DNA of 26,145 nucleotides from Competibacteraceae bacterium UBA3908 (GCA_002391525.1 DGFE01000152.1:1-26145); one strand, 5' to 3'. Positions 1 to 8,248 are shown, counted from the stretch's first letter. A program made the numbers and translations. Notes: a model not told the origin generated them from the letters alone.

Positions 1-2
1 CG

Positions 3-2726
3 GCGCCGGCGACGAACGTCCTGGAAGAGCTGCTCGCGCTGCCGGCGAAGGACGGCCTCTCGACCTTGATCCTGCTCGACGAGGTGCTGATGTGGGCGCG
101 GCAGGTTGTCGGCGTGGACGCCGCCTGGCTCGGCAAGGCGGAGTACTTCTTCCAGTGCCTGACCCAGGCGGCAGGGCGGGTCCCGGGCTGCGCGCTGGTG
201 GCCTCGCTGCTGGCGTCCGACCCGGCCAAGAGCGACGAGCTCGGCAAGAAGATCGAGAAGGCGCTGTACGAGATTTTCCAGCGCGTGTCGGACGCCGGCG
301 TGCAGCCGGTGGAGCGGCAGGACGTTGCCGAAGTGCTGCGGCGGCGGCTGCTGACTCCGGCCAGCTACACGAACCGCGGTGAGTGGAAGCAGCAGGTGGT
401 GAGTGCGCTGAACGGCATCTGCGATCTCGACGACCAGACGAAGAAGAACCGCTCGCACGAGGAAGAGCGTTTCCTGGCGGCGTTCCCGTTCCACCCGAAC
501 CTGACCGATGCGTTCTTCGAGAAGTGGACGCAGCTGGAAGGCTTCCAGCGCACGCGGGGCGTGCTGCGGACCTTCGCGCTCGCGCTGTGGGACGCTGAGA
601 AGTGGGGCGATCCAACGCCAGTCATCGGTCCGGCGGTCTTCTTGAGCGCGCCAACGGACGTCGCGCTGACCGATGCCACGCGCGAATTGGCCACGATCGC
701 CCGCACCGAGCAGTACGAGGGCAAGCGGCAGGACTGGCAGGCGATTCTGGAGGGTGAGATCAAGAAGGCCCGCGAGATTCAGGAGGAGGGATTCGGGCTC
801 AAATTCCGCGAGATCGAGCAGGCCGTGGTCGCGACGTTCCTGCATTCCCAGCCGATCGGTCAGAAGGCGCAGACGCGCGAGCTGCTGGTCATGCTCGGCG
901 CCAACGGCTCGGACAAGATCGATCTGAGCAAAGGCCTTGCACGCTGGGCGGACGTGTCGTGGTACCTGGACGACACCTTCACGGCGGAGAAGGAAGGCAA
1001 CCTGCCGAAGGTGTGGCGTCTGGGCTCCAAGCCGAACCTCAAGCAGATGCACCACGACGCCCGGCAGCACATCTCGGAGACGGTGCTGGACGAGGTGCTG
1101 GAAAAGGAGATCGGCCAGACCAAGCGTTTGACCGAAGGTGCCCGCACCATGGGCGCGGCCGTCCACATGCTGCCGTCCAAGCCTTCGGATATCGAGGACG
1201 ACGGCGAGTTTCACTACGCCGTCCTCGGCCCCAAGGCGGCATCCGAGTCGGGCAAGCCGAGCGCGGAGGCCAAGCGATTCATCGACGAGACCACGGCGGC
1301 CGATCGGCCCCGCGCCACCAATCGGAACGCGGTGGTGCTCGCGGTGCCATCCAAGGATGGCATCGAGCTCGCCCGCGAGAAGGTGCGCGACGCGCTCGGC
1401 TGGGAAAAGGTCCGGGAGCTGCTCAAGAGCCGCGACGATGTCGACACCGTCCGCGTCGCACAGCTCGAGGCCAACCTGAAGGCGGCGCGCGGCGAGATGA
1501 CTTCGCAGGTGATCATGGCTTACTGCATCGTGGTTACGGTGAACGAGGCCAACGACGTTGCAGCCTTTCGGCTGGCAATCGATAACGAGCCGCTGTTCAC
1601 CAAGATCGTCAACGACAAGCGCGCCCGCATCGAGAGCACCGCAGTCAACGCTGAGGCGCTCCTGCCGGGTGGGCCGTACGACTTGTGGCAGGCGGGCGAG
1701 AAGTCGCGCTACGTGAAGGACCTGGTCGGCGCGTTCGCTTCCACCGCGAAGTTGCCGAAGATGCTGAACCGGGGGGCGATTCTCGACACGTTGCTGATAG
1801 GTTGCGAGGCCGGGGAGTTCGTGCTGCAGGTGACCCGAGCCGACAAGTCGGTCCGCACCTTCTGGAAAGCACGTCCGGATGACGTGGCCCTGCGCGATCT
1901 GTCGCTCGAGGTGGTGCTGTCGGATGCTGCAACGCTGGTCGACCTCGAACCCGCGCTGGTTGCGCCGGGTGCGCTCCCGGAACTGTGGAAGACGGACGCA
2001 ATCAAGCTCAACGACGTTGCCGCGTACTTTTCCGGCAAGCACTACGTGCAGATCGACAAGGGGGGCTACACGGAGCCCCTGTCGATCCCGGGCGCATCAG
2101 CGGACGCGATCAAGGCCGCGGTGGCGGGTGCCGTCAAGTCGGGGCGGGTGTGGCTGCTGAACGGGACGATCAGCGTCTGCGGTGACGATGTTCCTGGCGG
2201 CTTTCTGACCGACGAAGCGCAGCTGCTGCCGCCGCCGGCGCCGCTGTCGACAGCCGATCTCCTGCCCGCGAATCTGCCGGCGGCCTGGACGGACAAGGTC
2301 ACCACCGCGCATCTGGTCCACGCCTCGCTCTCGAACAAGCGCGGCAAGCCCTTGCCCTGGGCGCCGGTCCGGCAAGCGCTCGACGAGGCCTTCCGATTGG
2401 GAGTGCTCGAGCGGACGGCGGACTCCCATGACTGGCCCACCGACTTCGGTGGCGCGGCAGGCGTGAAGATGGTCGTCCGGACCGAAATCAAGGAGCCGCC
2501 GCCGAAGAAGGGCTATGGCGCAAAGCAGGTCACGGCCGAACTGCGACCGAACGAGATCCAGGACCTCGCCGACCAACTCGGGGAGCTGACGAAGGCCGCC
2601 GCGGGCCACGAGCTGAAGTTCTCGGTTCAGATCCAGGTGGGGACCGACAAGGCGCCGCCAGACGACGTGGTGGAACAGATGAACAAGATCCTGGGCGGGA
2701 TCAAGAAGGGGATGCGGCTGGAGTAG
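3..2726 (+). CDS. DUF499-type AAA+ ATPase, C-terminal part (5' end outside window)
   Basis: The reading frame is open from base 3, so the gene starts to the left of the window and about 907 residues are visible. The first visible stretch contains a hydrophobic strand ending in acidic residues (LILLDEV, bases 66-86), which fits a Walker B motif; the Walker A loop must lie outside. The middle (about bases 1000-1700) resembles the DUF499 / COG1483 family of predicted AAA+ ATPases, including a segment around NAVVLAVPSKDGIELAREKV. The last 150 residues are charged and may act in partner binding. From memory, DUF499 genes commonly sit beside DUF1156 adenine methyltransferases, DUF3780 and helicase genes in predicted anti-phage cassettes, so a role in defence is inferred, not shown. 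The frame is intact to the TAG stop. The family call rests on remembered sequence patterns and is fairly, not fully, certain. Confidence 0.65.
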   Translation, partial: APATNVLEELLALPAKDGLSTLILLDEVLMWARQVVGVDAAWLGKAEYFFQCLTQAAGRVPGCALVASLLASDPAKSDELGKKIEKALYEIFQRVSDAGVQPVERQDVAEVLRRRLLTPASYTNRGEWKQQVVSALNGICDLDDQTKKNRSHEEERFLAAFPFHPNLTDAFFEKWTQLEGFQRTRGVLRTFALALWDAEKWGDPTPVIGPAVFLSAPTDVALTDATRELATIARTEQYEGKRQDWQAILEGEIKKAREIQEEGFGLKFREIEQAVVATFLHSQPIGQKAQTRELLVMLGANGSDKIDLSKGLARWADVSWYLDDTFTAEKEGNLPKVWRLGSKPNLKQMHHDARQHISETVLDEVLEKEIGQTKRLTEGARTMGAAVHMLPSKPSDIEDDGEFHYAVLGPKAASESGKPSAEAKRFIDETTAADRPRATNRNAVVLAVPSKDGIELAREKVRDALGWEKVRELLKSRDDVDTVRVAQLEANLKAARGEMTSQVIMAYCIVVTVNEANDVAAFRLAIDNEPLFTKIVNDKRARIESTAVNAEALLPGGPYDLWQAGEKSRYVKDLVGAFASTAKLPKMLNRGAILDTLLIGCEAGEFVLQVTRADKSVRTFWKARPDDVALRDLSLEVVLSDAATLVDLEPALVAPGALPELWKTDAIKLNDVAAYFSGKHYVQIDKGGYTEPLSIPGASADAIKAAVAGAVKSGRVWLLNGTISVCGDDVPGGFLTDEAQLLPPPAPLSTADLLPANLPAAWTDKVTTAHLVHASLSNKRGKPLPWAPVRQALDEAFRLGVLERTADSHDWPTDFGGAAGVKMVVRTEIKEPPPKKGYGAKQVTAELRPNEIQDLADQLGELTKAAAGHELKFSVQIQVGTDKAPPDDVVEQMNKILGGIKKGMRLE

Positions 2727-2773
2727 CGGAGTTGAGCGTAGCCACACGCGTTGCGCCAAAGAGGGGGAAGCAA

Positions 2774-2884
2774 ATGGTTCGGAGGTACCTTGACGCGTTC
2801 GGTGAAGCGATCTGCCGGCTGCTGGGGGACTCGCTCCCGCCCATCGCGCCCGCGCCGTCTCGCTACCCGGCAATGTCGCCTTGA
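2774..2884 (+). pseudogene. Truncated start of next defence-cassette gene (36 codons)
   Basis: An ATG with a strong ribosome binding site (GAGGGGGAAG, 2760-2770) follows the ATPase stop by 47 bases and opens a 36-codon frame starting MVRRYLDAFGEAICRLLGD. The frame runs into DNA that reads as transposase in another frame from about 2842, so probably only the first 22-23 residues are native. The likely reading is the 5' stump of the gene that once followed the ATPase in an operon, cut by an IS630-type element. Its product cannot be recognised from so few residues, and a chance short frame cannot be excluded. Confidence 0.4.
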
Positions 2885-3035
2885 TCGACCTGCCGCCCTA
2901 TTGCTCGGAACTCAATCCCATCGAACGGCTTTGGCAGGCCCTCAAACGCCACTTGACCGACCTGGCGGCCACGACCCGCTTCACCCTCGATACCCTATGC
3001 CAAGCCGTCGATCACTTCGTCCAAACCATCTCCTC
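2842..3035 (+). mobile_element. IS630-family transposase remnant (C-terminal DDE fragment)
   Basis: In the frame beginning at 2842 the DNA encodes HRARAV, then LPGNVALIDLPPY, then ELNPIERLWQALKRHLT. This is the hallmark end of IS630/Tc1-type DDE transposases, in which the Glu of NPIE is the last catalytic acid. Only about 65 residues survive of a protein normally about 340 long, so the element cannot move itself. The right border is placed at 3035, where sequence matching the 5' end of an aldo/keto reductase gene begins on the other strand. The left border is uncertain by a few tens of bases. No terminal inverted repeats were recognised. The fragment separates the defence-type gene from the catabolic cluster. 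Confidence 0.75.
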
Positions 3036-3065
3036 ATTGCTGTTTCCAGGTTTGCGCTTTTGCAT
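3012..3065 (-). pseudogene. Decapitated second aldo/keto reductase (first ~10 codons)
   Basis: On the minus strand an ATG at 3065, preceded by the ribosome-binding-like AAGGGGAAACA, encodes MQKRKPGNSNEE and then runs to a stop. The intact aldo/keto reductase at 7172-8155 starts MQKRKLGNSNLE. The DNA matches at 29 of 31 positions (3036-3066 against 8126-8156). The match stops exactly where the IS630 remnant begins, so this is the 5' stump of a second copy that once followed the alcohol dehydrogenase in the same operon. The last codons of the short frame are transposon DNA. Confidence 0.6.
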
Positions 3066-3092
3066 TGTTTCCCCTTTCAGGCGTCGCATGGG

Positions 3093-4154
3093 TCACTCGG
3101 ATTTGAGAGAAGCCATATCGATGGCGAAGCGGTACTTCACATCGGACTTGAGCAGTCGTTCGTAGGCTTCGTTGACCTTCTGGATGGGGATGACTTCGAC
3201 ATCGGCGGTGATGTTGTGTGCCCCGCAAAAGTCGAGCATCTCCTGCGTCTGGGGGATGCCGCCGATGTTCGAGCCGGAGACGCTCCGGTTGCCGAAGATC
3301 AACGCAAACGAGGAAAGCGCCAAGGGCTTCGGTGGCGCGCCGACGAGCGTCAGATTCCCGTCGAGCCGGAGCAGGTTGAGGTACTGGTTGATGTCGTGGT
3401 CGGCCGAGACCGTGTCGAGGATGAAGTCGAAGGACCCGGCGTGCTTCTTCATCTCGTCGGCGTTGCGTGAGACGACGACCTCGTGGGCGCCGAGGCGCAT
3501 CGCGTCCTCGGTCTTGCCCGGGGAGGTGGTGAAGACGACGACGTGGGCTCCGAACGCGCGGGCGAACTTCGTGCCCATGTGCCCCAACCCGCCCAGGCCG
3601 ACGATTCCGACCTTCTGGCCCTTGCCCACGCCAAAGCGGCGCAGGGGCGAATATGTCGTGATCCCGGCGCACAGGAGCGGCGCCGCGCCGGCGAGGTCGA
3701 GATGGGCGGGGATGCGGAGGACGAAGCGCTCGTCCACGACGATGCTGTCCGAGTAGCCGCCGAAGGTCATCGGAGCGGTTCCATGCTTGTCGACCGAGCC
3801 GAACGTGAGCGTCAGGTTCGGACAGAAGTTCTCGAACCCCGCCTTGCAGTTCGGGCAGGTGTGATCGGAATCGACCAGGCAGCCGACGGCGACCTGGTCG
3901 CCGACCTTGTGCTTCACCACGCCCGGCCCGACCTTCGTCACGCGCCCGACGATCTCGTGGCCCGGCACGCACGGGTAGACCGCGGGCAAAACGTCGGGCC
4001 ACTCGTTGCGGGCATAGTGCAGGTCGGAGTGGCAGATGCCGCAGAAGAGGATTTCGATCTGTACGTCGCGTTCGGTTGGATCACGCCGCGGGATCGTGGC
4101 GGAAGCCAGCGATGAGGTCGCGCTGGCAGCGGAGTAGGCTTTGGCGTTGAACAT
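3093..4154 (-). CDS. Zinc-dependent alcohol dehydrogenase (YahK / cinnamyl-alcohol dehydrogenase type)
   Basis: This 353-residue medium-chain dehydrogenase should interconvert aldehydes and alcohols with NADP(H) in the cytoplasm. Catalytic zinc ligands are visible at Cys41 (GICHSDLH), His66 (GHE) and Cys162. The Rossmann glycine motif GLGGLGHMG is at 186-194. The structural zinc loop (VDSDHTCPNCKAGFENFC) has Cys100, Cys103 and Cys111, but the first ligand, Cys in most relatives, aligns with Asp97. Length is normal for the family. The start is supported by AGGAAG about nine bases upstream. The gene lies downstream of the hydrolase and cupin remnant on the same strand and is probably part of the LysR-linked operon. 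The substrate cannot be told; aldehyde detoxification is the usual role of YahK-like enzymes. Confidence 0.9.
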   Translation of the reverse strand: MFNAKAYSAASATSSLASATIPRRDPTERDVQIEILFCGICHSDLHYARNEWPDVLPAVYPCVPGHEIVGRVTKVGPGVVKHKVGDQVAVGCLVDSDHTCPNCKAGFENFCPNLTLTFGSVDKHGTAPMTFGGYSDSIVVDERFVLRIPAHLDLAGAAPLLCAGITTYSPLRRFGVGKGQKVGIVGLGGLGHMGTKFARAFGAHVVVFTTSPGKTEDAMRLGAHEVVVSRNADEMKKHAGSFDFILDTVSADHDINQYLNLLRLDGNLTLVGAPPKPLALSSFALIFGNRSVSGSNIGGIPQTQEMLDFCGAHNITADVEVIPIQKVNEAYERLLKSDVKYRFAIDMASLKSE

Positions 4155-4191
4155 GAATTTGTCTTCCTATTGGTTTCGTTTCGGTTCTGAA

Positions 4192-4305
4192 TCAGGCTGG
4201 GTATTGTTCGTCGCTGACCTTTTTCGTCCAGTCGGCGGTCTTGCCGTCGAGCTGTTCCTGAATGGCGATATGGGTCATCGCCGTTGTCGCCGTTGCGCCA
4301 TGCAT
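4192..4305 (-). pseudogene. Cupin-domain protein remnant (last ~36 residues)
   Basis: On the minus strand a short frame ends HGATATTAMTHIAIQ, then DGKTADWTKKVSDEQY. This resembles the conserved C-terminus of small cupin proteins, which often sit beside CMD-family and SDR genes. The beta-barrel part with its metal-binding histidines is absent. Upstream, the frame runs into the end of the alpha/beta hydrolase gene (stop at 4317) in another frame. The likely history is a deletion that removed most of the cupin gene and left its tail. The ATG at 4303-4305 may be fortuitous. The family call rests on this C-terminal pattern alone. Confidence 0.5.
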
Positions 4306-4316
4306 TGGAAAATGGT

Positions 4317-5417
4317 TCAGTTCAAGTCTTTCTGCTCGAGAAACTTGGACAGCAGGTCTGCGATTTCGAGATTGTTCAGATCCGAGAATGGAAAGTGCGT
4401 GTTGCCACGAATGCCTATTTCGGGCAGATGTACGACGGTGACATCGCCGCCTCGGCGGTTCACAGCATCCCTCCATAGCCTCGCCATCGCCAGACGCACG
4501 CGCCACTGGTCTTGGCCCGGATTCGCGTGCGGCTGCTCCGGGATATTGTCGCCGTAGAAGATGATGATCGGGATTTTCGTGAGCTGCATGAACTGCGATA
4601 GAGGCACGCCTACTGCTTCCAGCGTCCCGCCGGAACTTGGCATCGGAGGAGGTGCTTCACCATTCGGAAAGACGAAACCGCTGCCCGGCTCATAAGCGAT
4701 GATCGCGCGGACATTTCGGCTCTTGACCGCAGTGAGCCAGCCCAGGCCACCGGCTTGCGAGTGGGTGACGAGTATCGCTGGCCCGATCTTGTTGAATAGC
4801 GCGGCAACCGCGTCCGAAACCACCTCCGGATCGAAAGGACCGGTGTTGGGCGTCATCTGGCGGAAGTACTGGTTCAGGGCCTCCGGGTTCCGCGAGAACT
4901 GCACGCCAGGGAAATAGTCCGGCCAGATGCCGACACGGAAAATGCTGAACCAAGTTTGCTCGTCGGGCGTGGGCGTTATCGTGATTGGTTGCGTGCTGCG
5001 TCCTGCATCGCCGCGTCGCGGCTGGTCGAGTACGTAAACCGCGAAGCCACGGCGCAGGAAAATGTTTTGATAACCCTCGCGTCCGTCCGGCGTGGTTTCC
5101 CACGTCTTCGAGAACTGCCCGGCGCCATGCCAGAGCACGAGAGGATATTTCCTGGCGTGTACCGGGATTTGATAGAAGACATAAGCATGATCGCCGTGAA
5201 ACGTCTGCCCCTCGGGTCCCTGCTTGAAGGCATCGAAAGTGCCCGGCTTGGTAATCACGGTTCCCCCGACCACAAAACTGCCCTGTTCTTGAATGATCAG
5301 CGGTGCGGGCTTGTCGTTTCCAGTAGTTGTCGCACATGCCGAAGCAACAATGCCGGCTAAGATCAGCAGCAGTACGTTGAATAGTTTCCGATACTTTGTA
5401 CTGGCGAGCAGGTTCAT
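4317..5417 (-). CDS. Alpha/beta-hydrolase (esterase-like), probable lipoprotein
   Basis: The 366-residue protein begins with a short positive stretch, a hydrophobic segment (13-27) and Cys28 in VASAC, so it is probably exported and lipidated, though the lipobox is not ideal. The fold is alpha/beta hydrolase: an oxyanion-type LWHGAG at 95-100, a nucleophile elbow THSQAG with Ser220, an acid in FYGDN (Asp290) or YEPG (Glu243), and His341 in NTHFPF. The reaction should be hydrolysis of an ester or related bond, with unknown substrate. A ribosome binding site (GAGAGGAC) precedes the ATG. It lies 76 bases downstream of the SDR gene and is probably co-transcribed with it. By eye this gene is less GC-rich than its neighbours, which would fit acquisition by transfer. 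Confidence 0.8.
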   Translation of the reverse strand: MNLLASTKYRKLFNVLLLILAGIVASACATTTGNDKPAPLIIQEQGSFVVGGTVITKPGTFDAFKQGPEGQTFHGDHAYVFYQIPVHARKYPLVLWHGAGQFSKTWETTPDGREGYQNIFLRRGFAVYVLDQPRRGDAGRSTQPITITPTPDEQTWFSIFRVGIWPDYFPGVQFSRNPEALNQYFRQMTPNTGPFDPEVVSDAVAALFNKIGPAILVTHSQAGGLGWLTAVKSRNVRAIIAYEPGSGFVFPNGEAPPPMPSSGGTLEAVGVPLSQFMQLTKIPIIIFYGDNIPEQPHANPGQDQWRVRLAMARLWRDAVNRRGGDVTVVHLPEIGIRGNTHFPFSDLNNLEIADLLSKFLEQKDLN

Positions 5418-5493
5418 TTCCGTCCTCTCGGTTCAGTGACCATTGGTTCGAAAGCTCGGGCCAGCCCTTCGCGCGTGACGGGACAGGCGGCGC

Positions 5494-6246
5494 TTAGAAC
5501 TCCTGCCGGGTGGGCCGGAACAGAATCTCGTTGATGTCCACGTCCTCCGGCTGGCTGATGGCGAAGGCGACCGCCCGCGCGAACGACTCGGCAGGAATCG
5601 CGATCTCCGCATAGAACTTCTGGAAGCTCTCGGCGATGTCCGGCTCGGTCGCGCTGTTCGGCAGTTCCGTGGTCACCGCGCCCGGCGAGATCACCGTGGT
5701 GCGAATGTGGTAGGGCTTCACTTCCTGACGCAGCCCTTCGGAGAGCACACGAACGGCAAACTTGGTCGCCGCATAGACCGCGCCGCCAGGTCGGACCTTG
5801 TGGCCGGCCACCGAGGAGACATTGATGAGGTGCCCGGCTTTCTGCTGCCGCATATACGGCAACGCTGCGGCAATGCCGTACAGCACGCCCTTGATGTTCA
5901 CGTCGATCATCCGGTCCCAGTCGTCGATCTTGAGGCGCTCGAGTGGCGAACTCGGCATCAGCCCGGCGTTGTTGATCATGACGTCGATCCGTCCGTAGTT
6001 CTGCACCGCAGTATCCACGAGGTGCTTCACTTGATCGGCGTGGGTCACGTCCGTTGCGACGGCCAGCGCCTTGCCGCCACGGTCGTTGAGTTCCTGGGCC
6101 AGTGACTGGATGCGCTCGGCGCGCCGCGCCCCCAGCACCACGATTGCGCCTTCCCGGGAGAGAAGACGGGCGGTGGCTTCGCCCAGTCCGCTGCTCGCGC
6201 CGGTGATGACGACGACCTTGTTTTGAATCGACTGGTTCTCGTTCAT
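5494..6246 (-). CDS. SDR-family NAD(P)-dependent oxidoreductase
   Basis: This is a classical short-chain dehydrogenase of 250 residues. It has the nucleotide-binding TGASSGLG (15-22), NNAG (92-95), catalytic Ser145, and the Tyr158-x-x-x-Lys162 pair in YAATK. It ends ILFRPTRQEF, an ending common in one SDR subgroup. The frame is open further upstream, but the start at 6246 is chosen because AAAGG lies eight bases before this ATG and the fold begins directly after it. It probably oxidises or reduces a hydroxyl or keto group on a small molecule, substrate unknown. It sits between the CMD and hydrolase genes on the same strand. Confidence 0.9.
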   Translation of the reverse strand: MNENQSIQNKVVVITGASSGLGEATARLLSREGAIVVLGARRAERIQSLAQELNDRGGKALAVATDVTHADQVKHLVDTAVQNYGRIDVMINNAGLMPSSPLERLKIDDWDRMIDVNIKGVLYGIAAALPYMRQQKAGHLINVSSVAGHKVRPGGAVYAATKFAVRVLSEGLRQEVKPYHIRTTVISPGAVTTELPNSATEPDIAESFQKFYAEIAIPAESFARAVAFAISQPEDVDINEILFRPTRQEF

Positions 6247-6275
6247 GATGAATGCCTTTGCTGGTGTGCGTGCGG

Positions 6276-6308
6276 CCTTGGCGGGCGCTAGCGTGCCGCC
6301 CGGCAAGG
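6276..6308 (-). promoter_or_regulatory. Hairpin in the leader of the SDR gene
   Basis: Arms 6276-6286 and 6298-6308 are complementary over 11 bases with one mismatch (CCTTGGCGGGC against GCCCGGCAAGG), with an 11-base loop. It lies between the CMD stop and the SDR start on the minus strand and no T-run follows, so it is not a classical terminator. It could slow transcription or stabilise processed mRNA ends. The structure is seen; the role is inferred. Confidence 0.35.
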
Positions 6309-6368
6309 ACGTTGATCATCGTAGGGTCTTTAGCGGTTCGCCCGCTTTTCGAAATCTTTGGAAGGGGA

Positions 6369-7121
6369 TCACGCGGCTGTGCCCTCGTCGATGACCTTGA
6401 GCGCATTGAGGGTGCGGGGATAGCCGATGAACGGCAGCAACTGGGTGAGGGTGCCGATCAACACCTGCCGGTCATTGCCGACCGCCAGGTTCCCGGCCAC
6501 GTGTCCCGCAAGCTGGAGTTCACAGCCACCCAGCGCCGCGAGCATCGCCAAGGTCAGCAACTCGCGCGTCTTCAGGTCCAGGCCGGTGCGGGTGTAGTAA
6601 TCGCCGAAACAGTTGGCGGACAGGTACTTCTGGATGTGGAGCTGGTCCTTGGGAGATTGCGCGTACAGCGCGTCGATCCGGTCGCCGAAAATGGCTTTCT
6701 GCGTCGCCAGCCCTGTTTCGAACCGGGTGTCGGGATTCGTCGTGGACTGCCCCTCCAGCGGCAACTCGATACCTCGGCTTTGCAGCACGTCGTTGGTAGC
6801 GTGGAGGAAGTCGAAGACCTTGGCCATGCCGACATAAGGCACGGCCTGGTAAACGATCTCCTTGACCTCGACCGGCGTGACGCCGACGTTGAGCGCCCCG
6901 CCGAGCATGACGCGGTATTCGTTGACGGCCTGGCAGGCGATGAGGGCCGCCAACTGCGCCATGAGGCGGGTTCTGGTGTCGAGTCCCCCTTCGCTCAGGA
7001 CTTCGCCAAACACCCAGTTGTCGAAAATCTCGATCAACTCGGGATCGGTGACTTTCAGCATCGATTGGTGATTGGGGAACAGCTCGTCGTGATGGCGTTG
7101 CGCCACTTCACTGATGGTCAT
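6369..7121 (-). CDS. Carboxymuconolactone-decarboxylase-family protein (two CMD domains)
   Basis: The 250-residue protein contains two copies of the AhpD-like/CMD helical domain, at about 35-115 and 145-235. Neither copy has the CxxC pair of peroxidase-active AhpD. The second keeps Cys200-Glu201 and His207 (GGCELQLAGH), typical of the decarboxylase or unassigned branch. Such proteins accompany SDR, AKR and cupin genes in many LysR-regulated clusters, but no reaction is established for them. The frame continues upstream through the aldo/keto reductase gene, but the start at 7121 is well placed: AGAGGAT lies about seven bases before it and homology starts there (MTISEVAQRHHDELFP). Confidence 0.85.
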   Translation of the reverse strand: MTISEVAQRHHDELFPNHQSMLKVTDPELIEIFDNWVFGEVLSEGGLDTRTRLMAQLAALIACQAVNEYRVMLGGALNVGVTPVEVKEIVYQAVPYVGMAKVFDFLHATNDVLQSRGIELPLEGQSTTNPDTRFETGLATQKAIFGDRIDALYAQSPKDQLHIQKYLSANCFGDYYTRTGLDLKTRELLTLAMLAALGGCELQLAGHVAGNLAVGNDRQVLIGTLTQLLPFIGYPRTLNALKVIDEGTAA

Positions 7122-7171
7122 GGGAAGTATCCTCTCTGGTTCGCCACCGCATCCGTCGCGTTGATGATCGC

Positions 7172-8155
7172 TTATCTGCCGGCGCGGGCGGCCAAGTGCG
7201 GGGGATAGCGATCCCCTTGCACCTGGATGTGGGCGAGGGCCGCTTCGATCTGGCGCAGGTCGTCCGCGGTCAGTTCGATGGCGGCGGCGCCGACATTTTC
7301 CTCCAGGCGCTGCACCTTGGTAGTGCCTGGGATCGGTACGATCCACGGCTTTTGCGCCAGCAGCCACGCCAGCGCGATCTGGGCCGGCGTGGCCTGCCTG
7401 GCCGCTGCGATCTGTCCGAGGAGATCGACCAGCGCCTGGTTCGCCTTGCGGGCTTCCGGCGAGAAGCGGGGGACGATGTTGCGGAAGTCGTCCTTGGCGA
7501 AGGCGGTGTGTTCGTCGATCTTGCCGGTCAGAAAGCCCTTGCCCAGCGGGCTGAACGGTACGAACCCGATGCCCAACTCCTCGCACGTCGGCAGCACGTC
7601 CACTTCGGGCTCCCGCCACCATAGCGAATACTCGCTCTGGAGCGCCGCCACGGGTTGCACCGCGTGCGCGCGGCGGATCGACGGCACGCCGGCCTCCGAG
7701 AGGCCGAAGTGCTTGACCTTGCCCGCGCCGATCAGGTCCTTGACGGTGCCGGCCACGTCCTCGATCGGCACGTTCGGATCGACCCGGTGCTGATAGAACA
7801 GGTCGATGCGGTCGGTCTTGAGCCGCTGGAGCGAGGCGTCGGCAACCGCCCGGATCCGCTCCGGCCGGCTGTCCGTGCCCGCTTGAGAATCCCCGTTCTT
7901 GAAGCCGAACTTGGTGGCGATCACCACCTGGTCGCGGAGCGGCGCCAAGGCCTCGCCCACCAGTTCCTCGTTCGTGAAGGGGCCATAGGCTTCGGCGGTG
8001 TCGAAGAACGTCACGCCGCTCTCGAACGCGGCCCGGATCAGCGAGATCGCGGCCTGCTTTTCCAGAGCGGGGCCATAGGCGAAGTTCAATCCCATGCAGC
8101 CGAAGCCCAGGGCCGAGACTTCCAGATTGCTGTTTCCGAGTTTGCGCTTTTGCAT
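7172..8155 (-). CDS. Aldo/keto reductase
   Basis: This 327-residue TIM-barrel reductase has the complete catalytic tetrad Asp52, Tyr57 (DTAEAYG), Lys82 and His123, and a C-terminal NADPH-binding IPGTTKVQRLEEN. It should reduce aldehydes or ketones with NADPH in the cytoplasm and resembles the YajO/Tas-like bacterial subgroup. It is the first gene of the leftward set and diverges from the LysR regulator across 151 bases. AGGAA lies directly before the ATG. A truncated copy of its first codons is present at 3012-3065. Confidence 0.92.
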   Translation of the reverse strand: MQKRKLGNSNLEVSALGFGCMGLNFAYGPALEKQAAISLIRAAFESGVTFFDTAEAYGPFTNEELVGEALAPLRDQVVIATKFGFKNGDSQAGTDSRPERIRAVADASLQRLKTDRIDLFYQHRVDPNVPIEDVAGTVKDLIGAGKVKHFGLSEAGVPSIRRAHAVQPVAALQSEYSLWWREPEVDVLPTCEELGIGFVPFSPLGKGFLTGKIDEHTAFAKDDFRNIVPRFSPEARKANQALVDLLGQIAAARQATPAQIALAWLLAQKPWIVPIPGTTKVQRLEENVGAAAIELTADDLRQIEAALAHIQVQGDRYPPHLAARAGR

Positions 8156-8248
8156 TTCCTAATTTCTCTGTTAGTGAGAAGTTGGGAGTGCCTTGGCCTG
8201 TTCTGGGGGGATAGCACTCCTTGTCCCGTTGCTGATGAATTTACTGAG

